A DNA stretch of 64,000 nucleotides from Curtanaerobium respiraculi (GTDB lineage Bacteria; Actinomycetota; Coriobacteriia; Coriobacteriales; Eggerthellaceae), in the NCBI RefSeq assembly GCF_024609215.1, contig NZ_JANIPD030000001.1:62001-126000 (forward strand), read 5' to 3'. How positions within the stretch are numbered: the stretch's first letter is position 1; every line of letters begins with the position of its first letter. Positions 8,966 through 16,071 of the stretch are shown here, in pieces. The notes below the pieces were generated by a model, which worked only from the letters and a program-made list of their open reading frames with translations, did no database searches and was not told where the DNA came from. Position numbers and translations under genes: made by a program.

Positions 8966-9856
8966 TTACAGAGCAGCAGTCAGTGCGGGAAGGATCGTCT
9001 TCAAATCGCCAACCAAACCGTAATCGCACTGCTTGAAAATCGGAGCATTCTTATCCTTGTTGATAGCAAAGATGGCACCGGAACGATTGCAGCCGACCAT
9101 GTGCTGCATCTGGCCGGACACGCCGGCGGCAAGGAAGACCTTCGGAGTGACGATCTGACCGGACACGCCAATATACGCCTCGTGCGGGAACCAATCCACG
9201 CCCTCGGCGAGAGGGCGAGAGCAACCCACGGCGGCATCCAGCTTGTCGGCGAGCGCATAGGCCAGATCGAGGTCGGCCTTGTCGCCGAAGCCGCGACCCA
9301 CGGAGATGACCGCATCGGCCTTGGTCAGATCGACGCCGCTCTTCTCAATCGGGGTGCTGGCGACCACTTCGATAGCAAACTGGGGCTCGACCCAGTCAAT
9401 GACGACGGTCTCGTTGGCACCGGAAGCGGCAGCATCTGCGAACACACCAGCACCGATGGTATAGATGGCCACGTTGCCAGCAGCTTTTTGCACGCGCTCG
9501 GCAACGCCGCCGAAGTACATGGAGGAAGCGGAGCCATCGGCGGCGACGCTCATGGCATCGGTGACGACGGAGGTGCCAGCATGTGCGGCGAGCTTGCCGG
9601 CGACGATCTTCATGCGGCGTGTGGGTTCTACGAAGACGACTTCAGGCTGCTCGGCATCGAAGAATGCGATGATGGTTTCGGCGGAGCACTCGACAGCGAT
9701 GCCTGCGGGAACCTCAATGGTTGCAACCTTGTCGGCGGCTGCTTCAGGAGCGGCATCGCCGATCATGATGAGAATGACTTCATCGGCGACACCGCGTGCG
9801 CCGGCAGCGAGTTCACGAGCAACGTCGGTATGCTCGGCTATGACGAAAGATTTCAT
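8966..9856 (-). CDS. fixB: electron transfer flavoprotein alpha subunit (FixB-like)
   Basis: A 296-aa ETF alpha-type subunit. The FAD-binding C-terminal domain is recognisable from V-G-R-G-F-G-D-K, G-C-S-R-P-L-A-E-G-V-D-W, G-V-S-G-Q-I-V-T-P-K and G-V-S-G-Q-M-Q-H-M-V-G, ending N-K-D-K-N-A-P-I-F. The N-terminal domain is the usual Rossmann-like ETF domain. ATG 9856 (M-K-S-F-V-I-A-E-H) with AAAGGA upstream is preferred to an in-frame TTG three codons earlier. It forms a heterodimer with FixA and carries electrons to or from the acyl-CoA dehydrogenases encoded around it. It lies 44 bp after fixA and 17 bp before fixC. Confidence 0.93.
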   Translation of the reverse strand: MKSFVIAEHTDVARELAAGARGVADEVILIMIGDAAPEAAADKVATIEVPAGIAVECSAETIIAFFDAEQPEVVFVEPTRRMKIVAGKLAAHAGTSVVTDAMSVAADGSASSMYFGGVAERVQKAAGNVAIYTIGAGVFADAAASGANETVVIDWVEPQFAIEVVASTPIEKSGVDLTKADAVISVGRGFGDKADLDLAYALADKLDAAVGCSRPLAEGVDWFPHEAYIGVSGQIVTPKVFLAAGVSGQMQHMVGCNRSGAIFAINKDKNAPIFKQCDYGLVGDLKTILPALTAAL

Positions 9857-9900
9857 GCTTTTCAATCCTTTCAGTGGAGATGCGACGAGCGCACGTCTTC

Positions 9901-10653
9901 TTACAGAGCAGCCTTGAGTGCGGCGGCGAACTTCTCGATGGCGCCTTCGTCGGTAGCATCGGCGATATCGAGCTTGCGCTCCGCCTGCTCGGGGGCGAGG
10001 CAGGAAACCGTCTCGAGGGCGCTCGCAGAAGCGACGTCTGCAGCGGCGACGTTCATCGGCTTCTTGCCGGCGGCCAGGATGTCCCTCATGCCTGGGATAC
10101 GGGGCACGGCGATGTCGGGCACGACGGAGACGACGGCAGGCAGAGGCACGCGAACGGTCTCGATGTCATCCTCGAGCAGGCGCTCGATAACGACTGCACC
10201 GTCGGCGACATCGATCTTACGAGCTGCGTTCACCACGGGCACACCCATCTTGGAGGCAAGCTGCACGTCGACCTGCTGTGCGTAATTGTCAGCGGAGCCG
10301 TCGCCGCAGATAACAAGGTCGCATCCGCCAACCTTACCGATGAGTGTAGCAAGCTGCTCGGCAGTCGCATGGGCGTCGAGCCCGTCGCAGGCATCGTCGG
10401 CGATCATGAAAAGCTCTTCGGCACCGCGTGCAAGCACGTTCTTCTTAAGTTTGGATTCGTCGATGGACTTGGGGCCGACCGTCACGGCAATGACCTTGTC
10501 ATCGGCGCCGGCAAGCTGCGTAGCAGCTTCGAAGGCGTTCAGGTCGTAGGTGGAGACGGTGTTCTTCGCTTTGGAGTAATCGAGGGAGCGGTCAGCTGCG
10601 ACCTGGATGTCCTGGTCGTCAGGTACGACTTTGAATGCAACGACGATGTTCAT
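9901..10653 (-). CDS. fixA: electron transfer flavoprotein beta subunit (FixA-like)
   Basis: A 250-aa ETF beta-type subunit starting M-N-I-V-V-A-F-K-V-V-P-D, the normal FixA opening. D-L-N-A-F-E-A-A corresponds to the ETF-beta D-x-x-A-x-E-x-A segment, and D-L-V-I-C-G-D-G-S-A-D-N-Y-A-Q-Q-V is the expected nucleotide-binding region. AAAGGAAC sits before ATG 10,653, and a longer frame to 10,737 has no ribosome site. Whether the subunit binds AMP or a bifurcating FAD cannot be decided by eye. It follows an acyl-CoA dehydrogenase gene by about 120 bp on the same strand, so one transcript from the 11,932-12,154 promoter region is likely. Confidence 0.93.
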   Translation of the reverse strand: MNIVVAFKVVPDDQDIQVAADRSLDYSKAKNTVSTYDLNAFEAATQLAGADDKVIAVTVGPKSIDESKLKKNVLARGAEELFMIADDACDGLDAHATAEQLATLIGKVGGCDLVICGDGSADNYAQQVDVQLASKMGVPVVNAARKIDVADGAVVIERLLEDDIETVRVPLPAVVSVVPDIAVPRIPGMRDILAAGKKPMNVAAADVASASALETVSCLAPEQAERKLDIADATDEGAIEKFAAALKAAL

Positions 10654-10776
10654 TGAATGTTCCTTTCTACGGAAAGACTGTGGCCCGAAGCGCGTGCGGC
10701 GAAGGGCAGGCAAGCATAGTCCAGCCACCCCCCGCACAGCCGCCGATGGAGAGGGGGATAAGGCAAGCGAATGGTC

Positions 10777-11931
10777 TTATTTAGCGTATTTCTTGGCTAC
10801 CTGGCGACCGGCGATATAGGCCATGATCTCGGGCGTGCCACCGCCGAACATGTTGCCGCGCAGGTCGGACCAGATGCGGCCGATGCGAACTTCGGAGGTG
10901 TAGCCCAACCCGCCATAGATGGACAGAGCCATATCGCCCACGTTGAAGCACTCGGTGCAACCGTAGCGCTTCAGCAGGGCGGAGTCGAGCTGCACTGAGA
11001 TGCCGTTGTCAAGCTCCCAGAGCACCTTGTAAAGCATGTTGCGCGTGTTCTGGACACGGATCTCCATCTCGGTGAGCTTTTCCTGGATCATCTGGAACTT
11101 GGCGATGGGCTTGCCGAACGCCATGCGCTGGTTGGCGTAGGCGGCGGCATCGTCGAGAGCGGCTTGGGCTAGGCCGAGCTGCTCGGCAACGATGAAAGCG
11201 CGCTCGACCTCGAAGTTCTTCATGAGTAACATGAAGCCCTCGCCCGGCGCTCCCACGCGGTCCTCCTCGGTGACTATGACACCATCGAGGTAGACTTCGC
11301 AGAACGGAATGCACTGCTGACCGATCTTGTGCAGCGGGGCGGTGGAGACGCCCTCGCGATCCATGTTGATGAGCCACAAGCTCATGGAGCTGTTCTCGCG
11401 GGCGGGGTCTTCGTCCTTGGCGACGACGATCGTGTAGGGAAGCTGGGCGCCCATGGTGACCCAGGTCTTCTGACCGTTGAGCATATAGGTGCCGTCAGCC
11501 TGCTTCTTGGCGGTGCAGGTCATGCTGCGGTTATCGGAGCCCGCACCCGGCTCGGAGATGGACAGCGAGCACAGGGGCCAGCCGGTTTCCATGTAGGCAT
11601 CGACGCACTTCTGAATCTGTTCGGGGGTACCGAAGTTGCAGATGTCGATCATATCGAGCGAGTTCTGGTACAGAATGTGGTTGCAGCCAGCAGAATGGTA
11701 GAGCTCTTCGATCATGAGGCCCAGGGTCACATGGTCTGCGGGAATCCCACCGTACTCTTCAGGGATGCCCATCAAGCCGAACCCGGCATCGCGGTACGCC
11801 TCAGCAATCTCGTCGGGCATGGTGTGGGTTTCGTACATCTCCTTGATGACGTCCTCGGTGAAGTGGCGATCGCAGAACTCGCGTACGCTTTCGAGCAGCA
11901 GCTCCTGCTCATCAGTCAAGCTGAAATCCAT
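10777..11931 (-). CDS. acyl-CoA dehydrogenase (CaiA-like), copy 3
   Basis: A 384-aa acyl-CoA dehydrogenase starting M-D-F-S-L-T-D-E-Q-E-L-L-L-E-S-V-R-E-F, typical of CaiA. It has S-I-S-E-P-G-A-G-S-D, G-Q-K-T-W-V-T-M-G, Q-R-M-A-F-G-K-P-I and I-Y-G-G-L-G-Y. The C-terminal motif is F-G-G-G-T-P-E-I-M, with Gly where copy 2 has the catalytic Glu of the E-G-T motif, so the base may sit elsewhere, as known for some family members. It is the first gene of the probable fixABCX transcript and the best candidate for the ETF-linked enoyl-CoA reductase. GGAGG nine bases before ATG 11,931 fixes the start. It is transcribed away from the TetR-type regulator. Confidence 0.92.
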   Translation of the reverse strand: MDFSLTDEQELLLESVREFCDRHFTEDVIKEMYETHTMPDEIAEAYRDAGFGLMGIPEEYGGIPADHVTLGLMIEELYHSAGCNHILYQNSLDMIDICNFGTPEQIQKCVDAYMETGWPLCSLSISEPGAGSDNRSMTCTAKKQADGTYMLNGQKTWVTMGAQLPYTIVVAKDEDPARENSSMSLWLINMDREGVSTAPLHKIGQQCIPFCEVYLDGVIVTEEDRVGAPGEGFMLLMKNFEVERAFIVAEQLGLAQAALDDAAAYANQRMAFGKPIAKFQMIQEKLTEMEIRVQNTRNMLYKVLWELDNGISVQLDSALLKRYGCTECFNVGDMALSIYGGLGYTSEVRIGRIWSDLRGNMFGGGTPEIMAYIAGRQVAKKYAK

Positions 11932-12068
11932 TAAGATCCTCCGTCCGAACGCATTAAATCAGCCGGATTCCCGGCTTGCTTCATTGCAGAGAATACGCTA
12001 GCGTCCCTATCATTTGGACCACCAGAATCGCAATTATGGGTAGTTTTCATCCGAAACGACCTTGGAAA

Positions 12069-12115
12069 ACTATTTCTTTCTTTTATCGAACTACTATATT
12101 TCAGGACTATTTTGC
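12069..12115. promoter_or_regulatory. divergent promoter/operator region with ACTATTT repeats
   Basis: The 223-bp gap between the divergent dehydrogenase and TetR-type genes is A+T-rich. It contains ACTATTT at 12,069-12,075, ACTATATTT at about 12,092 and ACTATTTT at about 12,107, the last within CTATTTTGCGATAATAG, whose ends are self-complementary. The spacing is close to multiples of a helical turn. The same octamer recurs in the 1473-1501 gap. Binding by the adjacent regulator is inferred. Confidence 0.35.
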
Positions 12116-12154
12116 GATAATAGGGAGCAGAAGGAGTAACATTCGTTCATCAAA

Positions 12155-12853
12155 ATGCCAAAAGTGACCGGAAACAACTTGGGGAGAGGGCGATCCGTCG
12201 TGGCATCGAAACAAACCGTACTCGAACTGGCTGAAGCATTCATAGCCCTCACCGGGGAAAAGCCTCCATCGAAGATATCCGTTTCAGACATCATCTCGGC
12301 CGCCGGCAAGAACCGAAAGACCTTCTACTATCATTTCGTTGATAAGAACCAACTTATCGAATGGATCTTCCGCTACGACTTCGCGCGCGAGCTGAAGAAG
12401 CGCCTTCCTTCCTCGCAGCTCGTGTACGAGAGGGACTACGATGCGCCCTATTCCGACCTACCCTATTACGCCTTCGTGAAACGGGGCATCCGCTCGCTCG
12501 ACGGCTCCCAGATATTCGACGCGCTCGCCACCTGTTTCGAGAACAGGCGCGACTACTACGCCAAGGTTTTGAAGATGTGCGAATCAGGCAACCTTGTCGA
12601 TTATATGTACAGCCTCTTTCTACCCGCCATGAAACGTGATGTCAGATTCGTGCTCAGCAATCGCCAGTTGAAGGATGCGAGCGTCGACTTTCTTGCCGAG
12701 TTCTACCTAAATGCGGCGCTCTCGCTGATCGTCCGACGCATATGCGACCCACATTACATCCGCGTCACTGAGGGCGTCGCCCCATTTGCGAACATCGTGC
12801 ACCAGTCGCTGGAGAGCACCATCAAGGAGCAGCAGCTCAGGCGCACACTCTAG
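12155..12853 (+). CDS. TetR-family transcriptional regulator
   Basis: Up to 232 aa. The N-terminal helix-turn-helix reads K-I-S-V-S-D-I-I-S-A-A-G-K-N-R-K-T-F-Y-Y-H-F, ending with the family F-Y-x-H-F signature at about residues 52-56, followed by an alpha-helical ligand/dimer domain. It is divergent from the acyl-CoA dehydrogenase/fix operon and probably senses a locus substrate or acyl-CoA. The start is uncertain: ATG 12,155 lies 16 bases after AAGGAG, while GTG 12,200 follows GGGGAGAGGG at better spacing and would leave 217 aa. There is no other regulator in the locus. Confidence 0.85.
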   Translation: MPKVTGNNLGRGRSVVASKQTVLELAEAFIALTGEKPPSKISVSDIISAAGKNRKTFYYHFVDKNQLIEWIFRYDFARELKKRLPSSQLVYERDYDAPYSDLPYYAFVKRGIRSLDGSQIFDALATCFENRRDYYAKVLKMCESGNLVDYMYSLFLPAMKRDVRFVLSNRQLKDASVDFLAEFYLNAALSLIVRRICDPHYIRVTEGVAPFANIVHQSLESTIKEQQLRRTL

Positions 12854-12948
12854 CTTGTCCCAGTGTAAAGAGGCTTTCCCGAGAAGCATACGATGGAGCC
12901 GATGCAGCACCAGAATACGACAGCGAGAACCAGGAATCGGGACGGATC

Positions 12949-13494
12949 CTATCCTTTCAGGATGTAGGAGTCGACGATCTCACCCACGTACATCACATGC
13001 GTGTAGCAGCTGGCGCCGACATCGATATCGGTGACGTTTTCGGGATAGAACCGCTGCAACGCCCATTCGGGGAAGTTCTCCTTGACCATCTCGTGCCGGT
13101 AGAGCACGCGGCATTCGAGGGTGAGCGGCACCTCCTTGATAGCGGGAACATCCACGACCCGGCCGTTCACCAGCGTGAGCCCCAACTCCACGATCTTGTT
13201 ATGGTCACGCCCGCTCGTGCTGCCGGCGACGCTGAACACGTCTTTGCTCAGGCGGCCATCCATGGGAACGTTGATGGTGAATTCGGGATGCAGCTCCATC
13301 AGGCGATAGCTTTCGCGGCTCGTGCGGATGAAGGCCGTGAACACCGGACGCCCCCACAGCGTGCCGATCTGGCCCCAGCCGATGACCATGGTGTCCACCT
13401 CAACGCCGACTTTGGTGGTGAAGAGAATCCCCCGCGGGTTCGCCTGGGCGATCCTGTCGGCATATTCGAACGGTTCGATATCGAGTGGCAGCAT
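12949..13494 (-). CDS. flavin reductase-like domain protein (split-barrel FMN-binding)
   Basis: A 181-aa protein of the flavin-reductase-like (DIM6/NTAB) split-barrel family. The early N-P-R-G-I-L-F-T-T-K and M-V-I-G-W-G-Q-I-G-T-L-W-G-R-P match the N-terminal strand and the FMN-phosphate region of the family, followed by T-R-x-S-x-x-L-M-E and F-T-I-N-V-P. Members bind FMN and reduce flavins or act as small oxidoreductases. AAAGGA precedes ATG 13,494. It lies 33 bp beyond the NSS symporter gene on the same strand, so the two may be co-transcribed. It is convergent with the TetR-type gene and need not belong to the acyl-CoA locus. Confidence 0.82.
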   Translation of the reverse strand: MLPLDIEPFEYADRIAQANPRGILFTTKVGVEVDTMVIGWGQIGTLWGRPVFTAFIRTSRESYRLMELHPEFTINVPMDGRLSKDVFSVAGSTSGRDHNKIVELGLTLVNGRVVDVPAIKEVPLTLECRVLYRHEMVKENFPEWALQRFYPENVTDIDVGASCYTHVMYVGEIVDSYILKG

Positions 13495-13527
13495 GGCCGG
13501 TCCTTTCGACGCGATGTCTCCGATGCA

Positions 13528-14964
13528 CTATCCTATACCAAACCAAATGGCGAATTTGGGCGCATACCCCATTATGAATATGATGACCCCCAGCACGGGG
13601 ATACCGTACGTGCACCACAGGCGCATCCATCGGGGGAAGCGGACGCCCGCCCCCGCATCCGCCTCGTCCACGAAGCTATCCCAGCTCCAGCCCCATTTCG
13701 TGCAGCAGAACACGGTGAAGACCAGGCCTCCCAGCGGGAGGATGTTGTTGGATACGATGAAATCCTCCACGCCCTGGATGTCGCCGATGCCCGGCACCAC
13801 GACGCCCGAGAGCACGTTGAAGCCCAGCGCGCACGGCAGGCTGAGGATCGCCAGCGCCGCGCCGTTACGCAGCACCGCTTGCCGTCGATTCCATTTCCAC
13901 CGGTCCATGCTCCATGTGACCAGAAGCTCGAAAACGCCGATCACCGTGGACAATGCCGCAAACCCCATGAACACGAAGAACAGGGCGCCCCACAGCTGCC
14001 CGAGCGGCATCTGCCCGAACACCACAGGCAGCGTCTGGAACACGAGCGAGGGCCCGCTATCGGGACTGATGCCATACGCGAAGCACGAGGGGAAGATGAT
14101 AAGGCCCGCCATGATGGCGACCAGCGTGTCCATCCCCACCGTGGAGAGGGCCTCGCCGGTGAGGCTGCGCTCGCGGCCGATGCGGCTGCCGAAGATCTCC
14201 ATGCCTCCCATGCCCACGGACAGCGTGAAGAACGCCTGCCCCATAGCCGCGTACACGGCGTTGCCGAAGGTTCCCAGCTGCTCCGAGGCGGTTTGTCCCG
14301 CAAACAGATGGCTGAAGTCGGGCAGCAGGTAGAATTCCAAGCCCGCAGCGGCGCCGGGCAGCGTGACGGCGCGCACGCAGAGGATTGCCAGTATCACGAA
14401 GAGCGCCGACATCATGACCTTCGACACGCGCTCGACGCCCTTTTCGATTCCCATGCCGCAAACGATCACGCCGATCGCGACGGAGAAAAGCATCCAGGCG
14501 ATCAGTTCGCTGGGGTTGCCCGTGAGGGAGGCGAACGCCTGGGCCGCCGCATCGGCACCCGCCCCGTTGAACATGCCCGACCCCAGGCGCGGGATGTAGG
14601 CGAGCATCCACCCGCAGATGGTGGTGTAGAACATGAGCAGCAGAAACGAGCCGACGTATCCCCACGGCTCGAACCAGCGAAAGCTCTTCGCGCTGGGGAG
14701 GACATGGAACGCCCGCGCGGTGGAGCGCTGCGACGCGCGGCCGACCGCGAACTCCATGATGAGCACCGGCAAGCCCAACGCGAGCAGGAACAGCAGGTAG
14801 AGGATGATGAACGCCGCGCCGCCGTACTGCCCGGTGATGTAGGGAAAGCGCCATACGTTGCCCAGCCCGATGGCGCACCCGGCGGCAACCATGATGAATC
14901 CCAGCCTGCTTTTGAAATGCTCGCGCTGCTCCGATTGGGCAGCGGCGCTCTGCGGTCGCTCCAC
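13528..14964 (-). CDS. neurotransmitter:sodium symporter family transporter
   Basis: A 478-aa membrane protein with about 11-12 helices. TM1 reads G-C-A-I-G-L-G-N-V-W-R-F-P-Y, the hallmark of NSS/LeuT-type sodium-coupled amino-acid transporters, with the unwound G-N-V-W-R-F-P substrate and sodium site, followed by G-G-A-A-F-I. TM6 and TM8 regions (F-F-T-L-S-V-G-M-G and the later S-x-x-E) are present. The start is unclear: GTG 14,964 is six bases after GGAAGG, while ATG 14,970 lies directly against that site, and open sequence continues to 15,033. It sits between the flavin-reductase-like and nicotinamidase-like genes on the same strand. The substrate is probably an amino acid. Confidence 0.9.
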   Translation of the reverse strand: MERPQSAAAQSEQREHFKSRLGFIMVAAGCAIGLGNVWRFPYITGQYGGAAFIILYLLFLLALGLPVLIMEFAVGRASQRSTARAFHVLPSAKSFRWFEPWGYVGSFLLLMFYTTICGWMLAYIPRLGSGMFNGAGADAAAQAFASLTGNPSELIAWMLFSVAIGVIVCGMGIEKGVERVSKVMMSALFVILAILCVRAVTLPGAAAGLEFYLLPDFSHLFAGQTASEQLGTFGNAVYAAMGQAFFTLSVGMGGMEIFGSRIGRERSLTGEALSTVGMDTLVAIMAGLIIFPSCFAYGISPDSGPSLVFQTLPVVFGQMPLGQLWGALFFVFMGFAALSTVIGVFELLVTWSMDRWKWNRRQAVLRNGAALAILSLPCALGFNVLSGVVVPGIGDIQGVEDFIVSNNILPLGGLVFTVFCCTKWGWSWDSFVDEADAGAGVRFPRWMRLWCTYGIPVLGVIIFIMGYAPKFAIWFGIG

Positions 14965-15078
14965 GTGCATCCTTCCCGCGATGACGATAGACGGGCGACA
15001 TTCTACCAGTTCGCCGACGGACGGACGGCGCAAGCGCCCCTTTGCCCGGCAAATGCCCAGCGGCGCGCGGCGGTATTG

Positions 15079-15609
15079 CTACAGCACCTTCACCTGGCAG
15101 CTCGCCAGCGTTGCCAGCGCCGCATCATGGGATGCGGGCGTCACCCCCGCGCAGCACCCCGCCTTCACGTACAGCGGCACCTCGGGCAGGACGGCCTTGA
15201 CGAGAAGCGCGTTGCTGACCACGCAGATATCGGTGCACAGCCCGATGAACTCGATGGATTCGATCGGCTCGACGGCGTTCGCGCGGGCAAGGTAGCGCGC
15301 AAGCTCCGCGGACCCGAAGGAGGGCTTCTCGAACACCTTCGCACCGAGCTTCTGTTGGAGCGCCCGCAAGGGCGCGATGATATCCCATCCGGGAGTGCCC
15401 TTGATGCAATGCTCCACCGGCAGGTTGCGCCCCTCCTGGGTGTCCAGGTAATCCGCCGCATGGGTGTCCTGCGTGAAAAGGACCTCGCCGTCGAACCCCT
15501 CGACCTCGTCGACCGCCGCCGGGACGATCGCCTCCGCTTCCGGCGTGCCCAAGGCGCCGTCGACGAAATCGTTCTGCATATCAACGACCACCAGGATCTT
15601 CTTTCCCAT
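15079..15609 (-). CDS. pncA: isochorismatase-family hydrolase, nicotinamidase-like
   Basis: A 176-aa cysteine hydrolase. The triad expected for nicotinamidase/isochorismatase enzymes is visible: Asp10 in V-V-V-D-M-Q-N-D-F, Lys95 in F-E-K-P-S-F, and Cys129 in G-L-C-T-D-I-C-V, with the cis-peptide region before it. D-T-H at 48-50, after F-T-Q, fits the metal-binding D-x-H of nicotinamidases. It would convert nicotinamide to nicotinate for NAD salvage; other amidase substrates remain possible. ATG 15,609 follows GGGAAGGGAA, and the longer frame to 15,729 has no ribosome site. A 15-bp dyad lies 119-168 bp upstream. Confidence 0.82.
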   Translation of the reverse strand: MGKKILVVVDMQNDFVDGALGTPEAEAIVPAAVDEVEGFDGEVLFTQDTHAADYLDTQEGRNLPVEHCIKGTPGWDIIAPLRALQQKLGAKVFEKPSFGSAELARYLARANAVEPIESIEFIGLCTDICVVSNALLVKAVLPEVPLYVKAGCCAGVTPASHDAALATLASCQVKVL

Positions 15610-15727
15610 ATCGCTTCCCTTCCCCAAGCCGATACCCCGTTGATTGTATATCAGGCGGCGGAAGGCGCGCATCCGGTTGTCAGCGGCTACTCTGCGTTTC
15701 ATCATCTTTTCATGGCAACAAAATATC

Positions 15728-15777
15728 AAATTTTATCCATTTTTGACCTATAAAGCCCTTTTAAATGGATAAAAATT
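15728..15777. promoter_or_regulatory. A+T-rich inverted repeat upstream of the nicotinamidase-like gene
   Basis: Arms at 15,728-15,742 (AAATTTTATCCATTT) and 15,763-15,777 match as inverted repeats at 14 of 15 positions with a 20-bp spacer. A third partial copy, AATTTTATCTT, follows at about 15,779. The region is far more A+T-rich than its surroundings, as expected for a promoter with a dimeric operator. The rest of the 15,610-16,071 gap shows only the 9-bp tandem repeat listed separately. Confidence 0.4.
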
Positions 15778-15976
15778 GTAATTTTATCTTACACGGATGC
15801 CGAAAGCACTCGCTTGCGCTTCTCCAGCATGCCCAGCATACCCGCGCGCGGGCGCATGCCCCCATTTCATCACCAACGCGTGAGGATTATTAAGCTTTCG
15901 TTAAGTGACAGCATGCTAGGGGTGCTTGCATCTTATCCCTTATAGTCGGGCGTCCTCCTTGACAAAGGTGCCCGGG

Positions 15977-16061
15977 TCGATCTTTTCGATCTTTTCGATC
16001 TTTTCGATCTTTTCGATCTTTTCGATCTTTTCGATCTTTTCGATCTTTTCGATCTTTTCGA
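15977..16061. repeat. 9-bp tandem repeat, nine copies (TCGATCTTT)
   Basis: Nine perfect consecutive copies of TCGATCTTT, plus a partial tenth, run from 15,977 to about 16,061 and end 10 bp past the stop of the AlbA/Schlafen-like gene. On the gene's own strand the unit is AAAGATCGA. Because nine is a multiple of three, copy-number change would not shift frame. Read in another frame it would encode an Arg-Lys-Asp repeat, but the gene's own stop precedes it. A GATC site occurs every 9 bp. Confidence 0.95.
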
Positions 16062-16071
16062 GCGCTTCCAA

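Noticed and set aside
8930-10285. A 451-codon plus-strand open frame over fixB/fixA
   Set aside because: The frame has Gly/Asp-rich composition and no family motif, and it is opposite the well-defined ETF genes.
12997-15753. A very long open frame (918 codons) on the plus strand
   Set aside because: It lies antisense to the flavin-reductase-like, NSS and nicotinamidase-like genes, which have clear motifs and ribosome sites. The antisense product is Arg/His/Gln-rich, as expected from G+C third-position bias.
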